Source of the DNA: Emydura subglobosa
Lineage: Eukaryota > Chordata > Testudines > Chelidae
Assembly (NCBI GenBank): GCA_007922225.1
Contig: ML679962.1
Span: forward strand, 34,703,563 to 34,767,562
Direction of reading: 5' to 3'
Length of the DNA stretch: 64,000 nucleotides
Below the pieces are notes generated by a model. The model made no database searches, was not told the DNA's origin, and worked only from the letters and a program-made list of their open reading frames with translations. The translations under genes and the position numbers were made by a program. Shown in pieces: positions 49,021 to 64,000 of this stretch (position 1 is its first letter; each line of letters begins with the position of its first letter).

Positions 49021-51369
49021 TCACTCTCGCTGTAAAGACAAACACCCGAACGTGTGGGTGTCTCGGGTGAGCAGGAGGAACACGACGGTGAACGACTAAG
49101 AAAAGGTCACCATTAAACGCGGCAAATTCCCCCCCCCCCCCCCCCGCACACTTGGTAAATGGATTGCAGGTGTGATTTTCTTAGTAGTCGATTTATTCCA
49201 ACACAAAACGCCTCACCTGGTGCTTTTCCTTTCATTCGTCGCGTGTCACAGCGCTACTTGCTTCGGTGTAAAGTCGATTCTTTCCGTCGTCCAGGAGGCG
49301 TTCAAATGCAGGGCTCTGCGGTTCAACTCTGCTCTGGATACAGCGAAGGAAAGATTTAGCAGCGTAAGAGAAACCGAACTACATTTTAAATCAAAGATAA
49401 TTATTTCAAGGGGGGGGGGGGATTAGGACATGGAAAAGAGAATGGGAGAAACTGGCAACCTCCTCCTCACTTTGCAAGTGCAGTCACATCAAACCGATTG
49501 CAATCAAACGACTTCATCTCAGGGGTTATTTCCAGACACTTTTCCTGATTTCTTTTAAACGGCTTGCGGGTTTGAGCCAAGTTGCATAAAGTAAAAGAAA
49601 TCCTAAAGCAGCAATTAATGGTATTCTCAGTCCAGCCTTCCCCAGGGTCAAGTTCAAGACAGGACTGTCTGGGCTCCTAGCTGCACCTACATTACTCACA
49701 GCCCTAGACCTGGGGGGAAATCCGAAGAGTTTCCAGACTAAATTGCTTTCTCTAGTTGACCTCTGTGTACCTTCAGACGCCGCCGTCTATTATAGGGTAT
49801 GTACACAGAAGGGGGCTGGTAACAGCTCATCCTAGATTGTTAAATCCTGTAGGTAAGATAATAGAATTGGTTCATTTCTAATCACAAAAATGAATTACAA
49901 ATAGAAATCTTTAGGACGACAAAAATAATTTTTAATTTCCAAACCATACTTCTATGCAGGTGGCACCCTGTGTTGTTGGTATTAATTATTTAAATGAATG
50001 AGGTTGTATTTTAACTTGGAGAAAGTTAGACAGAGCACAGGATGGACCAAATGCAAAATTAGCATTAGAAACAGCATTAGAAACTCCAGCCTCTGCATAT
50101 ATTTTGGATTTTAAGTTTTCAAAAGTCGGGGGGGGAAACCCCCAAAACGGTGGATCAATAATTGTTTACATCAACAGAGATCGTCGATACTGATGAAAAA
50201 TGTTCTGTATTTTGGAGAGGGGAAATGTTAGGGATGGGGATTGTTTTGTTTTCAGTATTAAATTTATCAAGCTAACATTTCTAACCTAAAGAAAAAAAAT
50301 TAAATATGAAATCATACCATCCTAAATTCCATCTATAGAGTAGAAACTGATCACTTTTTCTAACCACCACTTACTATTGGTTATCTTTTAAAAAAATTAA
50401 TTACCAATCAACAGATATTAGTTTTCTAGAATTGTGTATATGCTCAGTTAGGATGTTTCTTTGGCCAAAGATAAAATAAATATCAGATTAGAATGTTATT
50501 ACAAAACAAACCATTGTATTTCGTACTTTCTTGATTTTAATGGAAATAATTCATCGGCACTCTCTCTACAACTCATTAGGTTTGAAAAATATATTTGTCA
50601 AGGAATTTCTATAGTGTTTCCACAAAACTATTGACGTCATCATATGATTGACTATATAGAATAATTTGGTAACTGTGTTGGGGGTTACAGACAACCAAAC
50701 AAATCCACCTTTTTCTCTTTCTATAACTCGGATAAACTATCATTCTTTTAAGAAACACTTACTTTAATCTGAAGTGAACACACTGAACTGGCTGTCTTAC
50801 TCACCGCCCGGCTGTTTCAGATGCATGCTAAGCCTCTTAAAGCATATATATAGATACAGAGCTAGAGAGAGAGATGGATTTGTATCTATCCATCCATCCA
50901 CGGAGACAGACGTGCATGCATTCTGCATAGAGTAAAGAGCCACCCACACAGATAAAACTCATCGCATTTACCTTCTGATGTCTACGTATGCAGTACCGGG
51001 GCGGCTTGTTCTTTGAAGTGCCAGATATAGACGTCATGGTCACCCAGAGGACTGCTCAGTAATATTTGATTCGCTTGCAGAAAGTGCAACAACAAAACAC
51101 AGGAAGCAACTCGCGGTGAAAAACCATTGAGATGTGAGGGCGGGGATAAGGAAAAACAATAACGACGACCCTCGCCCACCTACTGGAAAAAAAACCACTG
51201 TGTATTCCTAGACTGCATCGGGAAAAAAATGTAGCACTCCATGTAAAGCATGGGAACCAGCTGCAAACACCTCGCTAGCTGGTTACTCTGATGCTGGGTG
51301 GAAAGAGGAGCTTACCCGGCAATAAGGGAATACAAGACAGTAGTTAAAAAACTGTTCCGTTGTGTTCTT
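49021..51369. other. AT-rich interval between the ZIC3 3' end and a CpG island
   Basis: No coding signal or recognised transposon. It includes a perfect CRE TGACGTCA at 50632-50639 and an AATAAA on the minus strand at 49192-49197 that could mark a longer ZIC3 3' UTR. Confidence 0.5.
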
Positions 51370-51385
51370 TCAAAAACAATAAACT

Positions 51386-51391
51386 TTTAAT
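51386..51391 (-). promoter_or_regulatory. ZIC3: candidate ZIC3 polyadenylation signal (ATTAAA)
   Basis: ATTAAA on the minus strand lies about 820 bases after the stop codon and is followed by a T-rich stretch on the transcript strand. The position suits a vertebrate 3' UTR. No cleavage data can be inferred from sequence alone. Confidence 0.45.
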
Positions 51392-51698
51392 GCTAAAGCA
51401 GTTATAACCAAAAACTGTACAGAGTTGTGTTTGTTTTTTTTTTGTTTTTGTTTTTTGTTAGAAAACACTTTTTTTCCCCCATAAATATTGTTCAGTTCCC
51501 GGCACTTCGTATCAATAATTAAATTACAAAGGATAAATATGGCATCATGGATATGTATTTACAAAAAAAGTTATTACAAGAAGGCAACTGTTTTACTAAA
51601 CGCTCACAATCTGGGTAGAATAACACCACGGCCTCATCTTGGAAAAAATACAGGACGAACCCATCAGACGAGAATACATTCACAAGTGTAATGCTCTG

Positions 51699-51702
51699 AG
51701 AC

Positions 51703-51733
<31 letters not shown>

Positions 51734-51750
51734 CAGAGAGAGACAGAGAG
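51699..51750 (+). repeat. GA-rich microsatellite in the ZIC3 3' UTR
   Basis: GA repeats interrupted by CA and AA. On the ZIC3 transcript this reads as a CU-rich tract, which could bind pyrimidine-tract proteins. Confidence 0.9.
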
Positions 51751-52207
51751 GTTCAAGACATAACAGGACTTTGGCACAGTTTAAAGAATGAGAGTTTAAA
51801 CAATCACCACTAAGGCGAAGGAGAATTGTCATCCTCATGTCAGCATCCCACCGAAGGAAGAAAAAGAAGAAAAAAAAGTGATGATAAAAAAAATTAAAAA
51901 TAGTGTTCAAATGAAGGGAGATTGGGGAGGGGGAGAAGGGGAGATAACTGGAAGAGGGACGAGGGGAAAAAAAATCAAAGAAATGACTGCGAATGCCAAA
52001 AAAAAAAAAATCCAATCCTGAGAGGACAGAGCCAGTCCAGCGTCTGGATCTTGCAAAAAATTAAAACCCCTTTCCTGGATCATTGCAATGAACTAGATGT
52101 AGCCCTATACGGTTGTCTGAGCGAAAACTCCATTTCCGTGTGATTGGTTTTCAGTTTTCTTTTGAATTCATTTGGTCCGGTCTATAGTCAGGTCGGTGTG
52201 TGTGTCC

Positions 52208-55493
<3,286 letters not shown>

Positions 55494-55497
<4 letters not shown>

Positions 55498-55715
55498 GGG
55501 TGGGTGCTGGGGGGGAGGGGAAGGGACGGTCCCCCCCGCGACTCCGGGCCCGCGGCGGGCAGCGCACGCGCGCACGCACCCACCCACCCAGCCAGCCCCG
55601 GCTTCCCCCGCGCGCGTGCGTGCGTGCGCCCGCCCGCGCGCCCGGCCGGCCACCCTCCGCTCCCGGCCGGCAACGTCCTTGGACTGCTCCCGTCCGCGGC
55701 CCGCGCCCGGCACAT
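55494..55715 (-). other. upstream ORF overlapping the ZIC3 start codon
   Basis: An ATG at 55715-55713 opens a 73-codon frame out of phase with ZIC3. Its TGA stop (55496-55494) overlaps the ZIC3 ATG as ATGA. The start context is weak (T at -3 and T at +4), and the encoded peptide is arginine/glycine/proline-rich with no recognised domain. It matters only if the transcript begins upstream of 55715. If so, it could tune ZIC3 translation by reinitiation or leaky scanning. Confidence 0.4.
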
Positions 55716-56000
55716 AAACCAACTCCGCCGGCCGCCCCGCCGCCGGGCCAATGGGCAGCCGGCTGGCGCGGCGTCAGCTGACCCTACGCCCCGCCCCTCT
55801 CGGGGCCCCGGCCCCGCCCCCCCACCCCCCGGCGGGCCCGCCCATTGGCCCAGCCGCCGCCGAGTGGCGGGGCCCCAGCCGGGCAGGGGGGGGGGGGGAG
55901 GAGGGGCGCTCCGCCAGCCCGCCGCTGATTGGCCCGCGCCGGGTTGAGCGGCTCGCAGGTGAGGTGAAAGGAGCGGGGGGGAGGGGCCCGAATGTTTTGT
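55498..56000 (-). promoter_or_regulatory. ZIC3: ZIC3 5' UTR and CpG-island promoter
   Basis: The segment is dense in CpG and GC boxes, as expected of a developmental regulator. CCAAT-type pentamers lie at 55844-55848 and 55928-55932 in minus orientation and at 55748-55752 in plus orientation. No convincing TATA box is seen. The transcription start is not determinable, but it probably falls within a few hundred bases of the start codon. Confidence 0.7.
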
Positions 56001-56700
56001 TGACTTGCGAATCCGATGCAAGGGCGGGGGCGCGCGTGTGAACGTCTGGGGCCGGCGGCAGCGAATTAAACGCGCGTCGCTGCCCGCAGGGCTGTACACG
56101 CCGGATCGGCCCCCAGCTGGCCTGGAGGGGCCCGGTTAGCTGGGACACGCTCTCTCCCGGGGGGGGCAAGGTTCCCACTCAGCCCCCCCCCCCCCCCCGG
56201 TCTGCTCGGGGCGCGCTTTGCACCCAGGCGCGGGGGGGGGGTTGCAACCCGCCGCGAAGGCGGGCCGGGCCAAAGGCGAGCTCCGAGCCCGGGCTCGCCG
56301 CTGCAACCTCGCACCGCGGGGGGGGCGTCGTCTGCAAAATCTGGCCCCTCTGCAAAAAAATAAAGACATAAATAAATAAATGTAAAAACGAATCCAAATG
56401 TCAGGCCGCCTCCATGCGAGCGGCGGGGACCGGCTCCTCTGCTCCTTCCCCTGGGGGGGCGGCGAGCTGGAACCGGCTCGACTTTAAAGCGATTCTGTTT
56501 AGGTGTGAATTCTGGGGGATGGGGGGGGGCGCGCCTGGTTAGCCACCCACCCTCCCGCCGTTTCTTTCCCCTCGCGGGGAGAAAATAAAAAGAAAAATAG
56601 TAGAGATCCCGTCCCAGCCCGGAGCTACCTAAGATAAAGGGCAGGACGAGCCGCTCGGGTCTGTACACGCCGTCCCTTTTTAGCTCCACCACCAGTGTGA

Positions 56701-59700
56701 GTTAAATCGCTTTGATCGCCGTATAAACGGCTCTAGAAACGGGGACCCACGTCCCAATCAGGGGTGCCTCTTTTCTTTGTTTTGTTGTGTGTGTTTATTG
56801 ATTCATTTTAGTATTATTTCGCAGTTGCACCGTTCTGCCTTGAAATAATTATCAGCCGCAGACAGCCCCATAAATCCGCTCATTTTCTCTTCTGGAAAGC
56901 ATTTGCAAAGAACTATGGGGGAGCAAGAGGGGAAATAAAAGGCAGAAAGAAAGATGGCTGTAATTGTAATATCCTGAGATTTGCTGAGCCCCAAAGTCTG
57001 TCTATTGAGCTGGTCTCACAGGATTGCCGCCGTCTCTCTGCAGGAAACATAAAATCTGATCAAGTTCAGAGACGCATTGAGAGACTGCTTCAAGCAGCGC
57101 TTTATAACTGCAGCCCTTTCACATCCTTCCCCCCAATCAGCCCCAGGAAAGACTTCACATTCTTTATTTTAGGGTTTGAAAAAAAAAAAAAAAAAAGGCC
57201 ACCGATATAAAATCTCCCTCGGTAGTAACCCCATCTCCCATCAAACCAATCAAAATTCACACTCCACATCCATCAAGAACATTCACAAAGTTGGAAGGTG
57301 AGTCACTTCTGTCTTAGATTATTGGGAGGGGAAAAAAACAAACAAACAAAAATCCCTTTGGCAATAGAAAAATCGTAGATTTGCTGCCGCTCTGGAGCGG
57401 GTTCTGGCTCAGAGGGGGCGATTTGCTTCTGGTTTTGTTTCACACACACAGACACTGGCGCACACGTACACCAGTAGGGACGAATGTGCCTAAAAGGGGC
57501 AAATTAAACTCGGAGAACCGGTGTTAGAACATAAAATGAAGAAGGATTTTTAAAAGCTCTGAGTCTATGCAGGGGTTGTGCTTTGTTTGGTGCGGCGTGT
57601 ACACAGGAGAATATGCTGGAGGACTCTGGTGGGGCGAGGGGAAGGCAGTGGGCTAAACTCAGACCCAAACAGTAACCTGTTCCTCTGCTTTCTGACGGCC
57701 TATAGCCAGTGCCCGTAGCCTCCGACTTCTCCGCGGTGGAAACGCTTCCCCTTGCTCGCTCGAGGGGCCCGGCCAAGTTTGTCCAACTTCCCCCTTTCCG
57801 TGTTTTTATTGCACACCACAAACCAAAGGGGCTTTGCAAGTGGTGTATACCTGGTCTGTCAGTCCGTCTAGCGAGGGCCGAGAGCGGATAATTAATTACC
57901 TCCAGCACGTGTTGTGTTGTCTCTGGAACAAAAAGGCATAATTCAATTAGATCATCAACTGAGTATTGGGTAGAGAAATGCCTGTGAAGTTGCCGACCTG
58001 GGGCAACCGAGGGCGAATGACCTTTGCGTTTGCAGAAGGCCTCACGTGTAGTTCTGTTCATTGTCTTTAGCCTTAATATGATTTAAAAACCAACAACTTC
58101 CAGGCGCTGGGCTGCTCGAAACAAAACCCGAAGCGATCCCTGGCACCGGAGGAGAGCTGTTGGTTGGTTCTCTTTCGACCCAGGTGCTCTGGAAGCTCGG
58201 AGGGGGCAGTTCATCCAGATGGGAGCAGTTTGTTGGCCGCTTCAGATTCATTAAATAAATAACTCCGCGACGAAAGTGAAGTTCAGAGTCAAGTCCCCTT
58301 TTGCCAAGTTTTTATAGGGAACCTTTCAACGCGGTGAAGAGGGAGGGAGGGAGGTAAACTTGGCTTTACCCGGGAAAAGCTGGGACTGGAGGGAGGAGGT
58401 TTTGCATCTAAAATATTAGCTCTTCGGTGGTCAAAGCAGCACATTTTCTCGGGAGAAGCGACGCGAGCGGGGAGAGAACCCGCAGTTCTGAACCAGCGAC
58501 GCTTCGCTTTCCCTGAAACTAGTGTATTGCTTAGCAGAAGGCGACATTCGCCGCCCTGACGTGCTGGAGTTTACTTGTAGAGCAAGCGACAGAAAGGAGC
58601 CAATAAATCTTTGCTCGATACGTTGCTCAGTTCTACTCCGCCGCGTCTCTCTGTGTGTGTGATAATGTAGCTACGATAAATACTGGGTTTTAGTCGGAAT
58701 TAGGAAACCGAATATCCCCTGAGTGCACACATTTCATATGGAAGCGCAGTCTCCTCCATTTTTCCTTTTTGCATCTAAACCGAAATGCTTGGGTGTTGTG
58801 TTGTGTTTTTGACAAATGGACTTGTGTTTCTGATTCAGTCCCGTGTATCTAACCGGTCCAGGAGTCCGCGGGTTTATTTCGCAGAGGCACAGGGAGCTCA
58901 AACATCGCTCACCTTTAAAAATCCCCGTGAAAGATTAAAAAAAGAAAGTGCAAAAAAAAAAAATGTTCTCATCTCGCGTTTTTTGTCGGCATGGATTGAG
59001 TAGGCGGAGATCAGGGTTCTGGTTTTATGTCAGGCGCGTACTTGTGTGATTTCCCGCTTTTGTGTGGTATTTTATTTTGTTTTATTCTTAAATCTGGAGT
59101 GGTTCTGGAATTTGACACCCACAAAAACGGAAAGCGCTTTTAAAGCATTAAGCGCCTTTCCTTCGCGCGGGTGAGCCCGGATTTATTTCAATAAATGAGT
59201 CTTTGACTGTATATGGAGGGAGGGAATTGTACAGAATGCAGAAGCCATTTACTGTGCCCGTGGCTTTCGCTGAAAAATCTTCGCGCCTCGCCTTGCTTTA
59301 AACCGCATCGCAGACCCAAAACCGTGTGTGTGTGAACAGGACACAAAGGTTGTATTCTTACCGCCCTTCCTCGAGGAAAACCCCCGTTAAAGTCTATGGG
59401 ACAGTTGCCAGAGAGAGAACTGCAAGATTGGGCCCTAGATATTTCCCCACATAAATGCACGAGGCAAATTTCCCAAAGTCATTTCTTTCCCATTAAAGAT
59501 CATTTATCTTCGGGGCTTTTCAGGTGAAGTTGTTGTACTGATCTCCCATCAGCTCTGTGCGTGCTGGAAAGCTAAGAAGTGGATTGCACGGGAAGTTTTT
59601 GTATGGCTGTATAAAGAGTTTTTGTTTTAAAACTGCAACCCAGATGTAAGGGCAAATATTTTCTAAACGCTGAATTCCTTTAACAATTCAATGTATCCAA

Positions 59701-61429
59701 GACAAATGGGTGTCAGGAGTAAGCGCAAAGGAACGTGGTTTTTCTTCTGCCATACACATATTGCAATTCCAGTGTCATTAAATGCAGAAGCGAATGAGAC
59801 ATTTTCATTGTAAGTGTCAATCAGTTTAGGGCTAATCACATGTACATTTGAACTTCAGAGATACCGGCTGAAGTAAACAGGTCTGAACTTCGACAAATAA
59901 AGGGGTGCAGAATATCAAAGTACAGAGGGAGGCAGAAATAAATACTTTAATGTATAGAAAATGTGGGGGAAAAACACGAGCCGTATTTATAAAAAGAATA
60001 GGAGTGCATAGGAACTCGCGCGCTTTCTGTATACTGAAATGAATGAATTCCATTTAATAAATGTATGGGATGCAGTGCATACTAGATATTAGATCATCAA
60101 AAGCAATGGAAAGGTAAGCAAATGTCTCCAGTAAGTACAGGGAGATCGCTAAGCTGCTCGAGTGATACGTAGGAAGAACATCAGGGAAAGACTGGAAATA
60201 AAAGGAGCGGAATTCTTGTTTGACTTTAATATCTTTTCCTGTGTTTGGCTTTGGGGCAAAGTGTAGGTACTATTTTAATCTATGCAAGAACAAAAAGCAG
60301 GTTAAAATAACTGGTGCTTCAGCGAGGTTGGAAAATATGAGGGGTATTTTTAAATGATTCTTAATAATAAAATAGATACATAAATAAAGCAAAGGGTTCT
60401 TCTGCTTCCAAAACCAGAGCTCTGAAAAGCAAAAACAATTCAAGAAATACAGTCTGATTCAGTCAGAGAAGCTTGGAGATCAATTTCTTTCTCAGTCCTA
60501 GCTACAGAGGGGGGAAAAATCACTATCGAACTGCATTTACAGTATTTGTGCTTACGGTGAAATATCCCAGGGGACCATAAAATGGAGGCGGTAATTAATT
60601 TTTGAATACCAAGTTTTTCGTCCCCCCTATATTCACATCTCTCTGCAAGATGTTGGTCCCTCTGTGGATTCTCATATTCCTTATATGTGTGTTTGTAAAA
60701 ATGCAAATTAAAAACCTCTAAGCCGTTGATTCAGACAGCTTAGTGTTGTGTGTGCATTATGTCTCTGACTTTAAGAACTTTCCCATCTGGGGAACCCGAA
60801 GCCATTTATAAAAGGACAGCAAAAAACAACCGCATGACATTCCTTCCTCCCCTCCACCCCCCGCCACTGCCAGTGCCTTAATTCTACCTTTCCTGCATCA
60901 TTTGAAAAATCACAGCTAGACTTTTCCTGAAAGCCCCACCCCATGAGCTAATAAATATGATGCGTTTCCACTGATTCCTTTTCTTAATTCTTTGTAGAAC
61001 GCAAGCGATGTATTAGCAGCAGTTTACACAGAGGCATTTTGGGTTCAACGGCTCCATGTTTTTAACCAAGCTGGAGAATACCCCACCCGTTCCCACCCCC
61101 GATTGTGTTGTCTTCAACACACACACACACACTTTTTCTATGCATTTAGTGCAACAAACATGCAAGGCTTCGTGCAGGCTTTTCTCGTTGCAGATTATGA
61201 ATGAGAAAAAAAAAGTTACTGCTGCCGTCCCGGCTGCTTTTTTCAGCCTGCCCTGTTCTGTAGACTAAAGGCTGGCATGAATTATTTGTCTTAAAGACCA
61301 GGCTATGACATGGTAGAGCACCGGAGCAGGGAAGGCAATCAGGTCTCTTCCACGCGGCAAGGAGTTTGCCTGGGCCAGGGGTGGAAAGTTTGCAGCTCGT
61401 GGCTGCAGTCACATCTTGCAAGGTTTACT
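56701..61429. other. ZIC3 upstream flank, no second gene seen
   Basis: Both strands were read for zinc-finger linkers, ZIC N- and C-terminal motifs and other conserved domains; none was found. The interval is repeat-poor, so it is a likely home for ZIC3 regulatory elements. A palindrome-family trace lies at 59385-59437. Confidence 0.55.
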
Positions 61430-62930
61430 AAGTCCGGGGCCGTCTTGCTTCGGTTCACATTTATTTTGCTCGTCGCCGGAATCAAAAGCACGGCTCCTCC
61501 GCCGGCTCAGGTCCCCTCCTCCCCCGCCCCAGATCACTTGAGCTTTTGAGAAGCGGAAGGGGGGAAAAGTGGCGAATATCTCAATCAGGGACGAGGTGAC
61601 CTGTGACCCGGAGGGTGGCATGATTGTCTTTCTTCTTTTGCGGGGGACACACACGTTATTGACCCTTTCTGCGTGACTGAGCCCTGAGGGGCAACCGCAG
61701 GCACCAAACCGCTCGAAGGCATGTGAAGCGGAGGGGCACCAGTCTCCGTCCTGCCGACAGAGCAGCTCCCCTCGCCCGGCTGCTGCTTTCCGGCAGCCGC
61801 AGAACTGCGCCACAAAAGCAACCTGTGCTCCGAGCAGGGCAGGGCTCCACGCCGGAGAGCGGACACCGGATTCAGCCCGGGTGCGGAGCGGGCAGCGGGG
61901 GGGAAGAGGCGATGAGGGAGAGTGCAGCTGAGATTTTCAAGGAGTGCAGAACAAACATGCGCCTTTCATGGGGGCAACCCGCTGGTTTGCCCTTCTTTTG
62001 GAGCCGCACCAAATGTGTTACCTCGTAGGTTATTTAGTGTGTCCCTTTAAGTCCCCCCCTCCCTGCCCATCCCCGCTTTAAAACCAGACCCGCTCGCTTC
62101 CCTAAAACGCCAAATTCTCATCTTCGGCCTGCGGGGGGGCCGGGACGTGCAAGAAATCAGCCGGAGCCCTGCAGAGGAGACTCGGGGTGCCCAGAAAGTG
62201 CCTTGTGCTCCGCTCCCAGCGAAGAGCCGCCCAGCTCCGGCCTCCCGCGGGGTTCCCGGGGCCGCTTCGCTGCTTGCCGTGGGCAGAGCTGTGGGGCTGG
62301 GGCCGGTGAGCCGGCGATGGCCTGCGGGGGGGCAGGGAGCTGGGCTGAAGAGCGAGGCGGGGGTTGTGGGGGGGGGGTGTCACCCTAGCGGTGTCACATG
62401 TCCTGAATTAGCACGTCCCGTCCCCTGCACCCTGCACCGGTCCGTCCCGGTTCGCTGGGCTCGGGGCTCAGACCTGGCCGCCAGACCCGGGTGCAATTGC
62501 CCCGCGCATCCTGCAGCAAGAAGGAAAGAGCTGGTCTGAGCCTTGGGCCCAGGGCAAACCCCACCAAAGAGATGCCCCGCGGAGGAGAAGGCTGGGGGGG
62601 GGCCCGCAGTCAGCCCCGTCTCCAGGCGACTGGGAGCATGCTGTGTGCAATGCCGCCCTCCAAACCCAGCCCGCGGGCTCAGCAGCCGCTCGGCTCTACC
62701 CAGGCAGGGGCAAGGAACCGGCCTGGGAAGCTGCAGGGTAGCGCCTCTTGACACTAGGGGGAGCTCCAGAGAGGAGCAAATTGGACCCGCCTGGGCCCCC
62801 GGGCTGAGAGCAAGGCCCGGGTTCTGCCCGCGCGCGCCGCCTCCCGGGAGCTCCCCGGGAGCCCCCCGGGTCACCCTCACAAGTCGGGGTCTCGCTCTGG
62901 ACTTGCCTGGAGCCACCTGAACAACTAGCT
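61430..62930. promoter_or_regulatory. CpG-rich block upstream of ZIC3
   Basis: A second CpG-rich interval lies about 6 kb upstream of the ZIC3 start. It has no recognisable protein domain and no zinc-finger motif on either strand. It may be the promoter of a divergent non-coding transcript or a distal ZIC3 element; the sequence alone does not decide. Confidence 0.5.
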
Positions 62931-63008
62931 CCTGCATTGCACCCGTGCAGCTTGTCGTGCTGTTATCCTCTGCCCTCGCAAACAGCGTCCTGCAGGGTAC
63001 CTATAAAT

Positions 63009-63375
63009 ATGTCACACAATACACACACACACACACACCACATAGCCTCTTACTATGTCACACAATACACACACACACACCACATAGCCTCTTACTATGT
63101 CATTCATAACACACACACACACACACACCACATAGCCTCTTACTATGTCATGCATCACACACACAACCTCTGACTATGTCAATCTCTCTGTCTCTCTCTC
63201 ACACACACACACATGCAGCTGCTTACTGTGTCATATACAACACACACACACAGCCGCTGACTATGTCATACAACACCCACAGGCACCACACACACAGCCT
63301 CTGACTATGTCATACAACACACACAGGCACCACACACACAACCGCTGACTATGTCACTCTCTCTGTGTCTCACAC
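63009..63375 (+). repeat. CA-rich minisatellite with ATGTCA punctuation
   Basis: About nine diverged units of 31-51 bases each begin near ATGTCA (63009, 63055, 63097, 63145, 63176, about 63227, 63263, 63307, 63351). They contain CA dinucleotide runs and a 'cacatagcctcttact' or 'cagccgctgact' segment. Unit length changes come mainly from the CA runs and two CT-rich insertions. Confidence 0.9.
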
Positions 63376-64000
63376 ACACACACACACACAATAACTCTCA
63401 GCCCCTGGCCCTTTGGAACACAAGGACTATTGGGAGGGAAACCCAGAATTGATCAAGAACGAGAAAATCTTTGAGGAGCACAAGCAGGGCGCGTTCAATG
63501 GAGAAAAGGGAAATTATAGGCGTCAGGAATTTGGGAATTTACTTTCAATTTAAAAAAACAAACCAAAATCCCCAGCCAGCCTGTGACCCGGCCCTCGTGG
63601 CACCAGCCTTACAGCTTTTATCCAGCTTGTGTTTTCCGCCCTTCACGTTCCACGCTAAGGGCCGGATCCTGCTCCCGATGGCGTAGCCGGCAGGTTTGCA
63701 GGCTCGGGCCCCGGCTGGCTGTGTTGGCTGACTAGCCCCCGCCCTGCCTCTCTTCTCTCTCTGCAGGCCGAGACGGGCTAATTCACTGCACGGGGTGCAC
63801 ATTTCACACCCGCCCATTGTCCCCTGCTGACTTTTGTCCCCCGGCGACCACTTCTGCCCGGCCGCTGTCACCAGGATGCGGATGGCTCAGCCCCTGCCTG
63901 CCCCAAAACCAGCTTCAACTCTTCTCAGGAGCGGTTTCCAGCCTGCTACAGAGAGAGGGGCCCCAGCGCAGACACCTGGGCCGCAATGCGTCCTCGGCCA
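63376..64000. other. no gene seen
   Basis: GC-balanced to GC-rich sequence with short frames only. Confidence 0.5.

Larger units (their letters stand above)
51370..52207 (-). other. ZIC3: probable ZIC3 3' UTR
   Basis: The region after the ZIC3 stop is AT-rich, low in recognisable interspersed repeats, and ends at a candidate ATTAAA poly(A) signal. It includes a GA-rich simple repeat at 51699-51750 and a U/A-rich stretch near 51430-51460 on the transcript strand. The exact end is inferred. A canonical AATAAA on the minus strand also occurs at 49197-49192, so a longer UTR is possible. Confidence 0.55.

Noticed and set aside
57504..58061. 185-codon minus-strand frame upstream of ZIC3
   Set aside because: No domain, no splice logic and no resemblance to ZIC or other known proteins; probably chance.
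63009..63375. CRISPR-like array
   Set aside because: Units are diverged, variable in length and dominated by CA runs, in a vertebrate context; there are no uniform repeats with unique spacers.
56701..64000. Possible divergent ZIC6 gene
   Set aside because: No zinc-finger linker (HTGEKPF type), CWCH2 pair or ZIC terminal motif is present on either strand in this interval.

Overview
The window is vertebrate nuclear DNA, most likely from a turtle (a crocodilian is the second choice). The reasons are a clearly recognisable ZIC3 gene with vertebrate splice signals, several 5'-truncated CR1 LINEs of sauropsid type, many short non-autonomous hAT-like elements with 8-9 bp flanking repeats, MIR/CORE-type SINEs, and isolated CpG islands in an AT-rich background. 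Nothing looks bacterial, viral or plasmid-borne. The species call is inferred from repeat style and was not tested by a search.

The only protein-coding gene I can support is ZIC3, on the minus strand at 52208-55497. It has three coding exons, two short introns and a 470-residue product with five C2H2-type zinc fingers. Its CpG-island promoter lies at about 55.5-56.7 kb, with three CCAAT-type sites within 450 bp upstream of the start codon. A plausible 3' UTR runs to about 51.37 kb. The protein is a nuclear zinc-finger transcription factor known in vertebrates for left-right axis and midline patterning.

Layout: 1-47.6 kb, downstream of ZIC3, is a gene desert made of AT-rich, apparently single-copy DNA sprinkled with old repeats. 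These are CR1 copies (4.4, 9.1 and 40.3 kb), hAT MITEs (6.6, 15.1, 16.3, 17.1 and 32.9 kb), two broken hAT transposase genes (17.9-18.6 kb minus and 38.7-39.9 kb plus), MIR-like SINEs, and a scattered family of short palindromic repeats centred on a CCATTGA/TCAATGG core. An unassigned CpG island with a TATA-like box sits at 47.6-49.0 kb. The ZIC3 locus follows at 51.4-56.7 kb. From 56.7 to 64 kb is the upstream flank, with a second unassigned CpG-rich block at 61.4-62.9 kb and a tandem CA-rich minisatellite at 63.0-63.4 kb. No ZIC6-like divergent partner was found in the 8.5 kb upstream of ZIC3.

The points most worth a second look are: a long histidine tract in ZIC3 just before the zinc-finger domain, placed as in ZIC2 rather than as in human ZIC3; an upstream ORF whose stop codon overlaps the ZIC3 start; the two unassigned CpG islands flanking the gene; and the dispersed palindrome family. 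I found no evidence for a wholly new biological system.
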